This document shows, in pieces, positions 40,001-44,610 of a stretch of DNA of 64,000 nt. Where the stretch lies: assembly GCA_914767715.1 (NCBI GenBank), contig OU612066.1:3105001-3169000 (forward strand), in the 5' to 3' direction. Source of the DNA: Membranipora membranacea. Lineage: Eukaryota; Bryozoa; Gymnolaemata; Cheilostomatida; Membraniporidae. Under the pieces are notes generated by a model, which made no database searches, had not been told where the DNA came from, and saw nothing but the letters and a program-made list of their open reading frames with translations. Position numbers and translations under genes: made by a program. How positions within the stretch are numbered: the first letter of the stretch is position 1; every line of letters begins with the position of its first letter.

Positions 40001-42114
40001 ACAAAGTTTGGGAAATAATTTTAGTAATTGGATAGTCAATTATAGCATTTTCTGCCTGTTTTGCGGACAATTTGGCAGAAATTTTCATGAGTTTCATCAC
40101 TAAAATTAAGATCTATCAACATTCAAGTCTCCAATGATTTAGAAACCCTGTCTCACAGGGTTTTTCAATGGTGCAGACTCTGAATCAAAAATAATTTTTA
40201 TCCTATCATATGCGGTTTTCAGGATAACCCTCTTTCAGCAGGTTTTTCCAACGCGGTGTGGGTCAAAAGTACCAAACTGGAGAGAGGACAACTCCGAATT
40301 GAGGCATAAATAAGAGCTCAGAAAACTGTCTATTAGTTGAACAAGGTGAATATATTCTTCACACAGTCGACATCTTTGACTCTCTCACTCATGTGGTATT
40401 AGTCTTGCACCGACAGAAGCACACACTTCCTGTTTGGTGAGCAGCCTTGAAAGTCCTGTCTACTCTCCACAGCCCACAGCTTCACTTACTTTGAATATTG
40501 ATATTTGGTAGGCTGAGATTCGACTATGTAAGCACCGTCGGCCCTCTTATTTGAGAAGTTGGGGTAGCTGACAGGCATCGAGCTGACGACTGGTCTGCTG
40601 CCATAGACAACATCCTGTGGAGTTGTGTAATTTCTCACACCTTCAGTCGCATACTTATGATATCTTTTATCATTACGACGATTTGTGTCCCCTGTTGAGG
40701 ATGTGGAGGACGACTCCTGGGTAAAATTACATCAAACAGTTTTAGGAAGGAAAGTTTACAAGAATGGTTACTAGTTCATATTTGTGTTCTGAGTATATTT
40801 TTGATAACAGAAAATATAGTGTGTATTTTGTCTTCCCTTGGTTTTCTCACTAATTGGGAAATGCAACACTTGACAAGACAAGTAGATAGTTTTCATAAAA
40901 TAGTGGCGCACCAAAACCAGGGTGAGTGATAGAGTGGAACTAATTTACCAACGAAGGAATTGGTTCCTGGAACCAATTATCGCCTTCACACACGCTGACC
41001 CTAGCCGTGTATTTGATCCATATGAATGTTCATCATTTGATTCATTACAGTCATAATTATCACAGTTATTATATTCGAAATAGTTACACAGCTCATGGAA
41101 CTGCAGCGAGGTGATAGGGGAACAGAATCAGTTTTTTCAACAACAACAACTTGCAACATGACACCCTACTTACACGCTGTCTATCTGTGTCACATGGCCT
41201 AGATATTGACTTACATTCTAATAAACATGTGATACATAACTCTGGGTATTGGGTCTGAATTGAGGAATTCATTATTGCGTATAGATCATAATGAGCTTGT
41301 GATAGAAAGCATGGGATCTGAATGAGCTACAAAATGTGTGTGAAACTGAGTTTGTTTTCACATAGGACAAAAGACCTTTAGAAATACTGAATACTAGTAT
41401 TGCTCACATTGTAATCTTATTAGCAAAATAAGGACAGAGAATTTTTAATTGAGTTCTGGATTGTAATTATATCGGATGTCCTGACTGGCACCCCCATAAA
41501 TAATAGAGAGAGTAATCTTTGATAATAAGTTTGAAAGTAAATCTGTACTTCTGCATCCCTGCTTGTATGTTTAAACCCATCCATTAAAATATCCTTCGGG
41601 TTAGTATGTTGTTTGCAGCCTAACTCTTACTGACAGCAGCTAAACAACATTAAATGTTGACTAGTGATACAGGGCTCAGCTATGCCATGCAGGCTTCCTC
41701 TTTCTCTTTCTGCTAACACAGACAACCAGTGTTCTGTGATAAGGTTAATGCAGGCTAATTTGCATGCAGCCAAACAATATTTGTTGCCATTTGTCTGTTG
41801 GTGTTAGTATCACCAAGGTGTAACAACAGTTACTCCTTGGCAGCACAAGAAATGCAAGCTACACAACGTATTCAAGCTGCAGGGCGTAGCATTCTGAGGC
41901 AGTCAAGTTTCAAATTGCAGTGAAACAGCCACTTGGCACAATGCAAAGAAATAGGACGTTATTTGTCCTAGCTGTGGATGTGCCTACACCGTTTCCTATG
42001 CTCTGTATATACCCTCAGATCTACATAATAATGTAAACTTACCTGTAATTCCCCATACCAGGGATCACGAGAAGCCTGAAATATGGCCGGCTTCTTCTTA
42101 TGTTTGGGAGGCAT
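1..42114 (-). CDS. Giant type II membrane protein: SEA/mucin stalk plus Frizzled-CRD/LDLa array (partial, 3' end off window)
   Basis: This is a spliced gene assembled from about 87 exons whose splice phases agree at every junction; it runs right to left and leaves the window inside a Frizzled exon. Domain order is cytoplasmic tail (~115 residues), signal-anchor helix, SEA1, Thr/Pro mucin, SEA2, Ser/Thr mucin, SEA3, LDLa, Fz, then 36 further Fz and 36 LDLa exons. Coding length inside the window is about 19.7 kb (~6,580 residues). The N-terminus lacks a signal peptide, and KKRQQ sits just before the helix, so the tail is cytoplasmic and the rest is extracellular. Fz CRDs bind lipids or Wnt-type ligands, and LDLa domains bind calcium and protein ligands. 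Corin and other type II serine proteases share the membrane topology and domain types, but no protease domain is seen. A mucin-like adhesive or receptor role is inference. The exact first exon and total length are uncertain. Confidence 0.87.
1097..2828 (-). CDS. Array unit 17: two Fz-LDLa modules, FEF and Thr to Ser variants
   Basis: Exons: Fz-A 2581-2828, LDLa-B 2192-2405, Fz-B 1701-1948, LDLa-A 1290-1503. Fz-A has FEF (base 2602) and a private CQESC for CQETC (about 2590) between the sixth and seventh Fz cysteines. Confidence 0.93.
2829..4560 (-). CDS. Array unit 16: two Fz-LDLa modules
   Basis: Exons: Fz-A 4313-4560, LDLa-B 3924-4137, Fz-B 3433-3680, LDLa-A 3022-3235. Common marker class. 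Confidence 0.93.
4561..6292 (-). CDS. Array unit 15: two Fz-LDLa modules, LDLa-A Asp to Tyr
   Basis: Exons: Fz-A 6045-6292, LDLa-B 5656-5869, Fz-B 5165-5412, LDLa-A 4754-4967. The private base at about 4839 turns EFDCGDG into EFYCGDG next to the second LDLa cysteine. This residue is not one of the usual calcium ligands, so the fold should survive. It also shares the silent LDLa-B change of unit 11. Confidence 0.93.
6293..8024 (-). CDS. Array unit 14: two Fz-LDLa modules
   Basis: Exons: Fz-A 7777-8024, LDLa-B 7388-7601, Fz-B 6897-7144, LDLa-A 6486-6699. Marker class gccacgac / caacaattg / gcgtcagc; it corresponds to unit 18. Confidence 0.93.
8025..9756 (-). CDS. Array unit 13: two Fz-LDLa modules, FEF variant
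   Basis: Exons: Fz-A 9509-9756, LDLa-B 9120-9333, Fz-B 8629-8876, LDLa-A 8218-8431. It carries the FEF variant (base 9530) and, in its last intron, cactaaacc (8081). It corresponds to unit 17. Confidence 0.93.
9757..11488 (-). CDS. Array unit 12: two Fz-LDLa modules
   Basis: Exons: Fz-A 11241-11488, LDLa-B 10852-11065, Fz-B 10361-10608, LDLa-A 9950-10163. Common marker class; it corresponds to unit 16 in the higher-order repeat. Confidence 0.93.
11489..13220 (-). CDS. Array unit 11: two Fz-LDLa modules
   Basis: Exons: Fz-A 12973-13220, LDLa-B 12584-12797, Fz-B 12093-12340, LDLa-A 11682-11895. A silent AAC-to-AAT change in the LDLa-B GNGQ codon (near 12657) is shared only with unit 15, four units away. 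Confidence 0.93.
13221..14952 (-). CDS. Array unit 10: two Fz-LDLa modules, FEF variant
   Basis: Exons: Fz-A 14705-14952, LDLa-B 14316-14529, Fz-B 13825-14072, LDLa-A 13414-13627. Fz-A reads GFEFQLC rather than GFELQLC (base 14726), shared with units 13 and 17. Confidence 0.93.
14953..16684 (-). CDS. Array unit 9: two Fz-LDLa modules
   Basis: Exons: Fz-A 16437-16684, LDLa-B 16048-16261, Fz-B 15557-15804, LDLa-A 15146-15359. It mixes marker classes: caacaattg with gccgcgac and gcgttagc, plus the aaagtgg variant (16002) otherwise found only in units 1-3. This is a sign of exchange between distant units. Confidence 0.93.
16685..18416 (-). CDS. Array unit 8: two Fz-LDLa modules, Fz-B Glu to Gln
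   Basis: Exons: Fz-A 18169-18416, LDLa-B 17780-17993, Fz-B 17289-17536, LDLa-A 16878-17091. The private base at about 17412 (ttggatcc for ttcgatcc) changes SDRIES to SDRIQS in Fz-B; it is conservative and away from the cysteines. Confidence 0.93.
18417..20148 (-). CDS. Array unit 7: two Fz-LDLa modules
   Basis: Exons: Fz-A 19901-20148, LDLa-B 19512-19725, Fz-B 19021-19268, LDLa-A 18610-18823. There is one private intron base at about 19007 (ccgtggga instead of ccgtgaga), a few bases beyond the Fz-B donor GTGAGT; coding is unaffected. Confidence 0.93.
20149..21880 (-). CDS. Array unit 6: two Fz-LDLa modules
   Basis: Exons: Fz-A 21633-21880, LDLa-B 21244-21457, Fz-B 20753-21000, LDLa-A 20342-20555. 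Common class, with no difference from unit 5 noticed by eye. Confidence 0.93.
21881..23612 (-). CDS. Array unit 5: two Fz-LDLa modules
   Basis: Exons: Fz-A 23365-23612, LDLa-B 22976-23189, Fz-B 22485-22732, LDLa-A 22074-22287. It belongs to the common class (gccgcgac, caacgattg, gcgttagc); no private change was noticed. Confidence 0.93.
23613..25344 (-). CDS. Array unit 4: two Fz-LDLa modules
   Basis: Exons: Fz-A 25097-25344, LDLa-B 24708-24921, Fz-B 24217-24464, LDLa-A 23806-24019. The intron beside LDLa-B carries gccacgac, otherwise typical of units 10, 13, 14, 17 and 18, combined with caacgattg of the other class. It is therefore a recombinant of two haplotype classes. Confidence 0.93.
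25345..27076 (-). CDS. Array unit 3: two Fz-LDLa modules
   Basis: Exons: Fz-A 26829-27076, LDLa-B 26440-26653, Fz-B 25949-26196, LDLa-A 25538-25751. It has the aaagtgg intron variant (26394) of units 1 and 2 but not ggtcg. The cactaaacc intron variant (25401) is the same one that occurs at 8081 and 1153, exactly 10 and 14 units away. Confidence 0.93.
27077..28808 (-). CDS. Array unit 2: two Fz-LDLa modules
   Basis: Exons: Fz-A 28561-28808, LDLa-B 28172-28385, Fz-B 27681-27928, LDLa-A 27270-27483. The protein is identical to unit 1. It shares with unit 1 the intron changes at 28126 (aaagtgg) and 28420 (ggtcg), which points to duplication of this pair after the rest of the array diverged. Confidence 0.93.
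28809..30540 (-). CDS. Array unit 1 (first in transcript): two Fz-LDLa modules
   Basis: Exons in transcript order are Fz-A 30293-30540, LDLa-B 29904-30117, Fz-B 29413-29660 and LDLa-A 29002-29215. The Fz-A exon starts after tttcag in phase 2 and ends G|GTGAGA in phase 1; the LDLa-B exon starts after ttgcag and ends TG|GTGGGT. The Fz CRD runs over two exons: seven cysteines in the Fz exon, three more (REGC, SIC, EQC) at the start of the LDLa exon, ten in all, with the motif VPYTTYPN after Cys2. LDLa follows with EFDCGNGQCI, CDNGFDC and NGADE (calcium-site acidic residues), and its sixth Cys is completed by the next exon. Sites NGT, NIT and NCT are potential N-glycosylation sites. Intron variants aaagtgg (29858) and ggtcg (30152) are shared with unit 2. 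Confidence 0.93.
30734..30953 (-). CDS. Hybrid LDLa exon at the array boundary
   Basis: This 220-bp exon (acceptor tttcag at 30954, donor TG|GTACGT) encodes the last three cysteines of the preceding divergent Fz domain (DIC, SIC, ENC) and an LDLa domain. Its downstream part, from EDEFDCGDG onward, is identical to array LDLa-A, while the upstream part is diverged and two codons longer. The switch at 30831 is the right-hand edge of the 1732-bp array and lies within codons conserved in every LDLa copy. It therefore looks like an unequal-exchange or conversion breakpoint. Confidence 0.92.
30954..31715. other. Intron, unique sequence
   Basis: This 762-bp intron lies between the divergent Fz exon and the hybrid LDLa exon. 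It shows no coding signal on either strand and no recognisable repeat. It is much longer than the 175-243 bp introns of the array. Confidence 0.7.
31716..31960 (-). CDS. Divergent first Frizzled-CRD exon
   Basis: The 245-bp exon has acceptor ctcacag and donor G|GTGAGT, with phase 2 to 1 like all Fz exons. It keeps the family pattern: Cys pair with VPVEC, IPYTT, NSLFSLNTT, CTARWSVCN, YPRCLLGYELHLC and DSC. It differs from the array copies at many positions and replaces PN by SN after YTT. With the first part of the hybrid exon it supplies ten Fz cysteines; an extra Cys (KCEVDNC) lies in the middle. This appears to be the founder-like, non-homogenised module next to the array. Confidence 0.9.
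32371..32542 (-). CDS. First LDLa exon (no Fz before it)
   Basis: The 172-bp exon has acceptor cttacag and donor TG|GTATAC, phase 1 in and 2 out. It encodes a 25-residue linker and then an LDLa domain with SCGQNEFSCGNGQC, ICDRRFDC and NGADE. As in all LDLa exons here, the sixth cysteine is completed across the splice (TG + C). It follows SEA3 directly and starts the LDLa-Fz alternation. Confidence 0.9.
32778..32941 (-). CDS. SEA domain 3, second half
   Basis: The 164-bp exon has acceptor cactgcag and donor AG|GTGTGT, phase 2 to 1. It encodes SVTVSNEVSMQIVIVLD followed by a helix and the NMT, NIT sequons. Its length equals the second-half exon of SEA1 (37044-37207). At the position where SEA1 has SGSVVV there is no Gly-Ser pair, so self-cleavage is unlikely here. 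The reading frame also continues upstream into a signal-peptide-like stretch (see findings). Confidence 0.82.
33377..33406. repeat. Perfect 30-bp palindrome in SEA3 intron
   Basis: Arms GCCTGTCTGTACAAG and their exact reverse complement meet without a spacer, 27 bp past the SEA3 first-half donor. A related hairpin sharing the outer GCCTGTCT is at 60209-60242, so it may be the footprint of a small foldback element. Confidence 0.9.
33433..33604 (-). CDS. SEA domain 3, first half
   Basis: The 172-bp exon has acceptor gttatag and donor AG|GTAAGT, phase 1 to 2; its length is identical to SEA2's first exon. It encodes a beta strand (MVFSVEMLNHSSEVF), a helix, and IGCRLMNA before the splice. A single pair of cysteines (GIC, GCR) is likely disulfide linked, matching the same pattern in SEA2. 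Confidence 0.8.
33908..34528 (-). CDS. Mucin exon 2: Ser/Thr-rich, 9-residue repeats
   Basis: A single 621-bp exon (207 codons, phase 1 to 1, acceptor gttatag, donor G|GTAAGT) sits between SEA2 and SEA3. It contains about eleven imperfect copies of a 9-residue repeat typified by SSVTPTVST, flanked by irregular Thr/Ser/Pro stretches and several NST/NTT sequons. It has no cysteine. The composition predicts dense O-glycosylation and an extended stalk. The exon's symmetric phase means it can expand, contract or be skipped without a frameshift. Confidence 0.9.
34736..35055. repeat. Minisatellite, 20-bp unit, 16 perfect copies
   Basis: The unit TGTCAGTACTCAGCACATAG repeats without a single mismatch over 320 bp, in the intron between SEA2 and the second mucin exon. 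It is not in frame with anything and is probably polymorphic in length. Confidence 0.98.
35191..35429 (-). CDS. SEA domain 2, second half with Thr-rich insertion
   Basis: The 239-bp exon has acceptor ttttccag and donor G|GTAAGA, phase 2 to 1. It opens with SGSIKANFLTIFVFVV, which matches the SEA strand after the cleavage site and keeps the Gly-Ser pair. A Thr/Asn-rich insertion of about 25 residues then precedes the helix DFYSSLVLNSL. The insertion inside the fold is unusual, since the other SEA second halves are 164 bp. Cleavage is possible but the following IKA is not the canonical VVV. Confidence 0.84.
35601..35772 (-). CDS. SEA domain 2, first half
   Basis: The 172-bp exon has acceptor tccgtcag and donor GA|GTAAGT, phase 1 to 2. 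It encodes STVTLNKTFSEELMNSSST, a helix, and KGCVVTSFE, the last codon split by the intron just before SGS. Cys residues FCSS and GCVV pair as in SEA3. Confidence 0.85.
36053..36592 (-). CDS. Mucin exon 1: Thr/Pro/Gln-rich
   Basis: A 540-bp exon (180 codons, phase 1 to 1, acceptor acttttag, donor G|GTGAGT) joins SEA1 to SEA2. It has two repeat styles: 5-residue repeats TTQAP/TTQGP in the first half and TTTVTTTP-type repeats in the second. There is no Cys and no hydrophobic segment. It is read as an O-glycosylated spacer. The Cys- and Val-rich plus-strand frames here are antisense shadows. Confidence 0.9.
36784..36898. mobile_element. Small MITE with 5-bp target duplication
   Basis: A 115-bp element in the intron between SEA1 and mucin exon 1 has 13-bp terminal inverted repeats (GTCCCTAGTAGCA at left, its reverse complement at right) and is flanked on both sides by AGCCA (36779-36783 and 36899-36903). 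It has no coding capacity. The class is not identified. Confidence 0.8.
37044..37207 (-). CDS. SEA domain 1, second half with GSVVV
   Basis: The 164-bp exon has acceptor tttgacag and donor G|GTTAGT, phase 2 to 1. It starts SGSVVVTYTLDF, the textbook SEA autoproteolysis motif (cleavage between Gly and Ser in known SEA mucins). The remaining strand-helix segment ends FGGYNVDTS. Because this SEA lies right after the membrane helix, cleavage would leave the whole giant ectodomain held only by non-covalent contacts, allowing shedding; that consequence is inference. Confidence 0.9.
37677..37679 (-). other. Non-canonical GC splice donor
   Basis: The phase-2 end of the SEA1 middle exon needs the donor CAG|GCGAGT, with GC instead of GT but otherwise matching the donor consensus. 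The nearby GTAAAT would end the exon in phase 0 and break the frame into SGSVVV. GC-AG introns are a known minority class. Confidence 0.75.
37679..37749 (-). CDS. SEA domain 1, middle exon
   Basis: The 71-bp exon has acceptor tatttag, enters in phase 0 and leaves in phase 2. It encodes VSDVYSGNPDLSSLYTQC and VDRI, with the final Arg codon split. It supplies the segment before the cleavage strand; SEA2 and SEA3 have this fused to their first exon, so SEA1 carries one extra intron. Confidence 0.8.
38230..38339 (-). CDS. SEA domain 1, first exon
   Basis: The 110-bp exon has acceptor cttgtag and donor TCA|GTAAGT, phase 1 to 0. It encodes TMNGTMRLRGIQFLAQYSD, the typical opening strand of SEA, and then NSEEYKTFTQDFCKS, the first helix. 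The Cys in DFC pairs with TQC of the next exon. Confidence 0.85.
38755..38784 (-). CDS. Possible 30-bp microexon
   Basis: A 30-bp stretch is bounded by attttgtag and CAG|GTATGT. Inserted between the membrane exon and SEA1 it keeps the frame (phase 1 to 1), adding GSRSRLDTS. It could be constitutive, an alternative cassette, or chance. Confidence 0.4.
39562..39698 (-). CDS. Signal-anchor (transmembrane) exon
   Basis: The 137-bp exon has acceptor gttgttgcag and donor G|GTATGT, phase 2 to 1. It encodes GDKLWYGRAWDNFNKKRQQ, then a hydrophobic span starting at VWASVIVAITLLIAAI and ending near AIL, about 22 residues. The basic cluster on the N-terminal side and absence of an upstream signal peptide give type II orientation (N-terminus inside). 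Confidence 0.88.
39818..40334. mobile_element. Foldback element with ~170-bp inverted arms
   Basis: The two ends, starting AATAGACAGTTTTCTGAGCT at left and its reverse complement at right, continue as inverted copies for roughly 170 bp with scattered mismatches and a ~170-bp centre. The element sits in the intron between the cytoplasmic and membrane exons. No ORF of its own is convincing, so it is probably a non-autonomous foldback/MITE insertion. Confidence 0.88.
40490..40716 (-). CDS. Cytoplasmic tail exon
   Basis: The 227-bp exon has acceptor ttacccag and donor AA|GTAAGT, phase 0 to 2. It encodes about 75 hydrophilic residues starting ESSSTSSTGD, with nine tyrosines in short motifs such as DVVYGSRP, GAYIVESQP and KYQYS. 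These could be phosphorylation or endocytic motifs, which is inference. It has no cysteine and no hydrophobic run, consistent with a cytosolic segment. Confidence 0.82.
40717..42042. other. First intron, no coding signal
   Basis: This 1.3-kb intron lies between the first coding exon and the cytoplasmic-tail exon. Only a short hairpin (41813-41840) stands out. Confidence 0.7.
41813..41840. repeat. Hairpin repeat, family CCAAGGAGTAAC, copy 1
   Basis: Inverted arms CCAAGGTGTAAC and GTTACTCCTTGG (one mismatch) flank a 4-base loop. Related copies are at 42971-42994 and 45719-45743. Confidence 0.75.
42043..42114 (-). CDS. First coding exon (start codon)
   Basis: This ATG at 42112-42114 opens MPPKHKKKPAIFQASRDPW and ends ELQ|GTAAGT in phase 0, which fits the next exon exactly. 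The frame stays open upstream for about 15 codons (including KDKDIEAAISGGG) to a TGA, with no earlier ATG. Either this is the true start, or another exon is spliced in near 42154. It is basic and hydrophilic, as expected for a cytoplasmic N-terminus. Confidence 0.72.
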
Positions 42115-43770
42115 ACCTCCGCCACTGATAGCTGCCTCTATATCCTTATCCTTACAAAGATACGCAGATAATCACCTCCAGGCTAAAATAGGACAGTCTG
42201 CACCGCAGCCAAGATTAGAGAGTCATTGGTATCAGTTCTACCTCACTCACTCATGAGGAAAAGTCACACCCAGTCTACTGATGTCTGCTGTGACATCACA
42301 CAGTACAAACAAACTACCTCCTTACCTGCCTCGTCTCTCCTTACAAGAATGTGTGCAGATAAGGGGCACGCCTACTCCTATACACTCTTATACACAGCTA
42401 CAACAAGGCAACAGCATGTGCAAATATCCTTAGTCAACAGCATAAACAATACAATATAAATATAGTCAATAACATTATGAGAATAATGCAACTAAAGTGT
42501 GTTATTGTGTTTCAAATGGAAAGGTGAGTTTTCATGTCATAATCCATAATATTAGGTATGCAATTCTATAGTGTAAGAGAACAACAAGACTGTATATAGG
42601 ACAAAATATCAGTGAGATAAATGATAGTAAATGAAACATGGACCAACTGAATGAGCTATACAATACGTACAATATTATCGGATCCCCTTTCTTCAAAAGC
42701 ATTGAAAAACTGGAGAAAGTTTCATTGCATCCTGATTTTGAGCTTTAACTGTGTTTGGATTGAGACCATGCTCATACTTTATTAATCTGATCCTCTCATA
42801 TTGCTACAATCATTTGATGCATAGATAAGTATCATGCCTAGTTAGGCACATCGGCCATTCATTTCATGCAGTTTACGCAAAGGTAGGATCAATACAACAC
42901 AACATTGTCCCAAGGTCGCATTCATGGAGTAGTTTTTAAGTTAATGGAGATATTCATTCCCAAGTGTAAGCAAGGAGTAACAGTTACTCCTTGGTGTAAG
43001 CAATAAAAAATCATGTGAATTAATTTGAAATTATTAATTGCATCAATTTGAATCGATTTGAAATAAACTCTATAACCTAAATTCATCAAGAACCACTGAT
43101 ATGGCATGGGTGTTTTGCTTTGAAGATTACTTTACATTCATAATTATCCTAGTTTACACAAAACATTGTCAATGCAGTCATAGAGTAACTATTGACTTTG
43201 GGACTGTTGTCAGAAATATTATGTATGCATGCTATACATTTCAGCTAATAAGTTCCTCAGTTCCTCAGCAGGCAGAAGGATGTGAGCACTAAGAGTACAG
43301 GAATTGTCCACTCACAGTATGTGATGAGACAACTCTCATTGTTCTGATAGCTTATCACGATGTATGATCAGGGAGCTAGGGACATACTGCCTAGTAGGAT
43401 ATTGTACATACCAAATCTCTTGTAGTACAATAAGTGATATAGCCAATGTACCTAATCTCCACATCAATAGTAGAGTAACCAACTGGCCACCCCTCGAAAA
43501 TCTGACAAATATACCATCTGAAAGAAGAACTGACCAGCCATTGTGTCTCAGACAGCAGCGCGATGCTGCAGGGCTTCTTCATCCTGGGCCTGATAATGTA
43601 TTGAATAATGGGATGAAACCTGTGAAAGTGCTAAAATCATGAAAAAACAGCTATTCGTGTCTGACAAAAGTTTACCCGACTGCATTCAAAATCAGGTTAC
43701 CGAAAATTTGGAGATAACTTCCTTCGGTGTCATAATAAAACAGGTCCTACCTTACCTCGCTTCTTACTCT
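42115..43770. other. Intergenic region upstream of the giant gene
   Basis: This region should contain the promoter of the giant gene and the 3' flank of the small gene beyond it. No TATA box could be assigned with confidence. A weak minus-strand exon candidate near 43,530-43,631 (good donor CTG|GTCAGT) has no partner exons and is not called. Confidence 0.5.
42971..42994. repeat. Hairpin repeat, family CCAAGGAGTAAC, copy 2
   Basis: CAAGGAGTAA-cag-TTACTCCTTG forms a perfect hairpin. The direct repeat gtgtaagcaa stands at both edges (42964-42973 and 42995-43004), like a target-site duplication. Confidence 0.8.
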
Positions 43771-44406
43771 CTAGTCATACTTCAGCACGGTCCATGTAGA
43801 AAGAAATGAGTCGAAAAAACCATCTTTTCCCTCATCTTTGGTCATCCTAAGAAATAAGCAAAACATAAGATTTTGTTCTCAATTGATTATTCCAAGTGTT
43901 GGCCAACACCAATTAAATGACTTTATTGAGATGACGACGGTGACTGGCATAAAATGAATTCTGTCCAATCTCCTGATCTTACTTTGTGCAGAAATATGGA
44001 TAGTGTAACTGCAGCAGCTTACCCACATACATAGTAAAACGCTGCCTCATCTATGAAAATAAAAATCGCCAAAATCTAAGAAGTATTGAAGGAACTTATC
44101 ACTCAGATGAGGCCACCCGGGACAACCACCTGGTTCATAGTCTTAGTGAAAGTTGACAACATACAATGTTACAATTTTCATCCATTCACATATCAAGTAT
44201 GATTGTCAGGCATCAAGGTGCGAGTGATTGATTTTAGCAATTTTTCTACTTATAATATTGTTATGAAACGAGATATCTCTGAGATCATAGAGCCGTCAAT
44301 GATATACAGATCAACACAAATATGTTACCAGTGCCATGAATGACCTCACGTGGTAACTCTGATCTCCGATTGTTTGTTGAACATATCCACTCAGTGTAGC
44401 CATCAT
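43771..44406 (-). CDS. Candidate small spliced gene of unknown function
   Basis: Three pieces are visible. The first exon, 44350-44406, starts MMATLSGYVQQTIGDQ and ends CAC|GTGAGG. A 28-bp exon, 44023-44050 (acceptor ttttcatag, donor GG|GTAAGC), encodes EAAFYYVC. The last exon, 43771-43846 (acceptor tttcttag), encodes MTKDEGKDGFFDSFLSTW and ends LKYD plus TAG. The last two join in frame. A middle exon near 44,110-44,150 (YEPGGCPGWPHL) is likely but its phase does not match the first exon, so the model is incomplete. The protein is small, without signal peptide or recognised domain. Confidence 0.45.
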
Positions 44407-44557
44407 AATCTAGATAATAGCACTATCCTCCAGCGCTAACCGGCCAAATACAAACCAGTGCCAAGACCAAAGCTTATAAACTACCCTTGCTCAGGGGTAT
44501 AACACATTGAGTGGTGGTGGCACACTGTCAAGTATTTTGGGTCAGTCAGGTACTATG

Positions 44558-44610
44558 GCTTCTCGGCCTATTGACTAAGATCGCTTCTCGGCATATTGAC
44601 TTAGATCAAC
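44558..44610 (+). pseudogene. U2 snRNA-like relic, tandem 5' ends
   Basis: GCTTCTCGGCC and ATTGACTAAGATC at 44558-44582 match the 5' end of animal U2 snRNA with about two differences, and a second, worse copy follows at once (44583-44610). The branch-point-pairing GTAGTA and the Sm site are not found downstream, so this is a dead copy or a U2-derived short retroposon, not a working gene. Confidence 0.5.

Noticed and set aside
1-42114. Naming the gene corin
   Set aside because: Topology and domain types agree, but there is no SRCR or trypsin domain in the window, and corin has no SEA domains or mucin exons.
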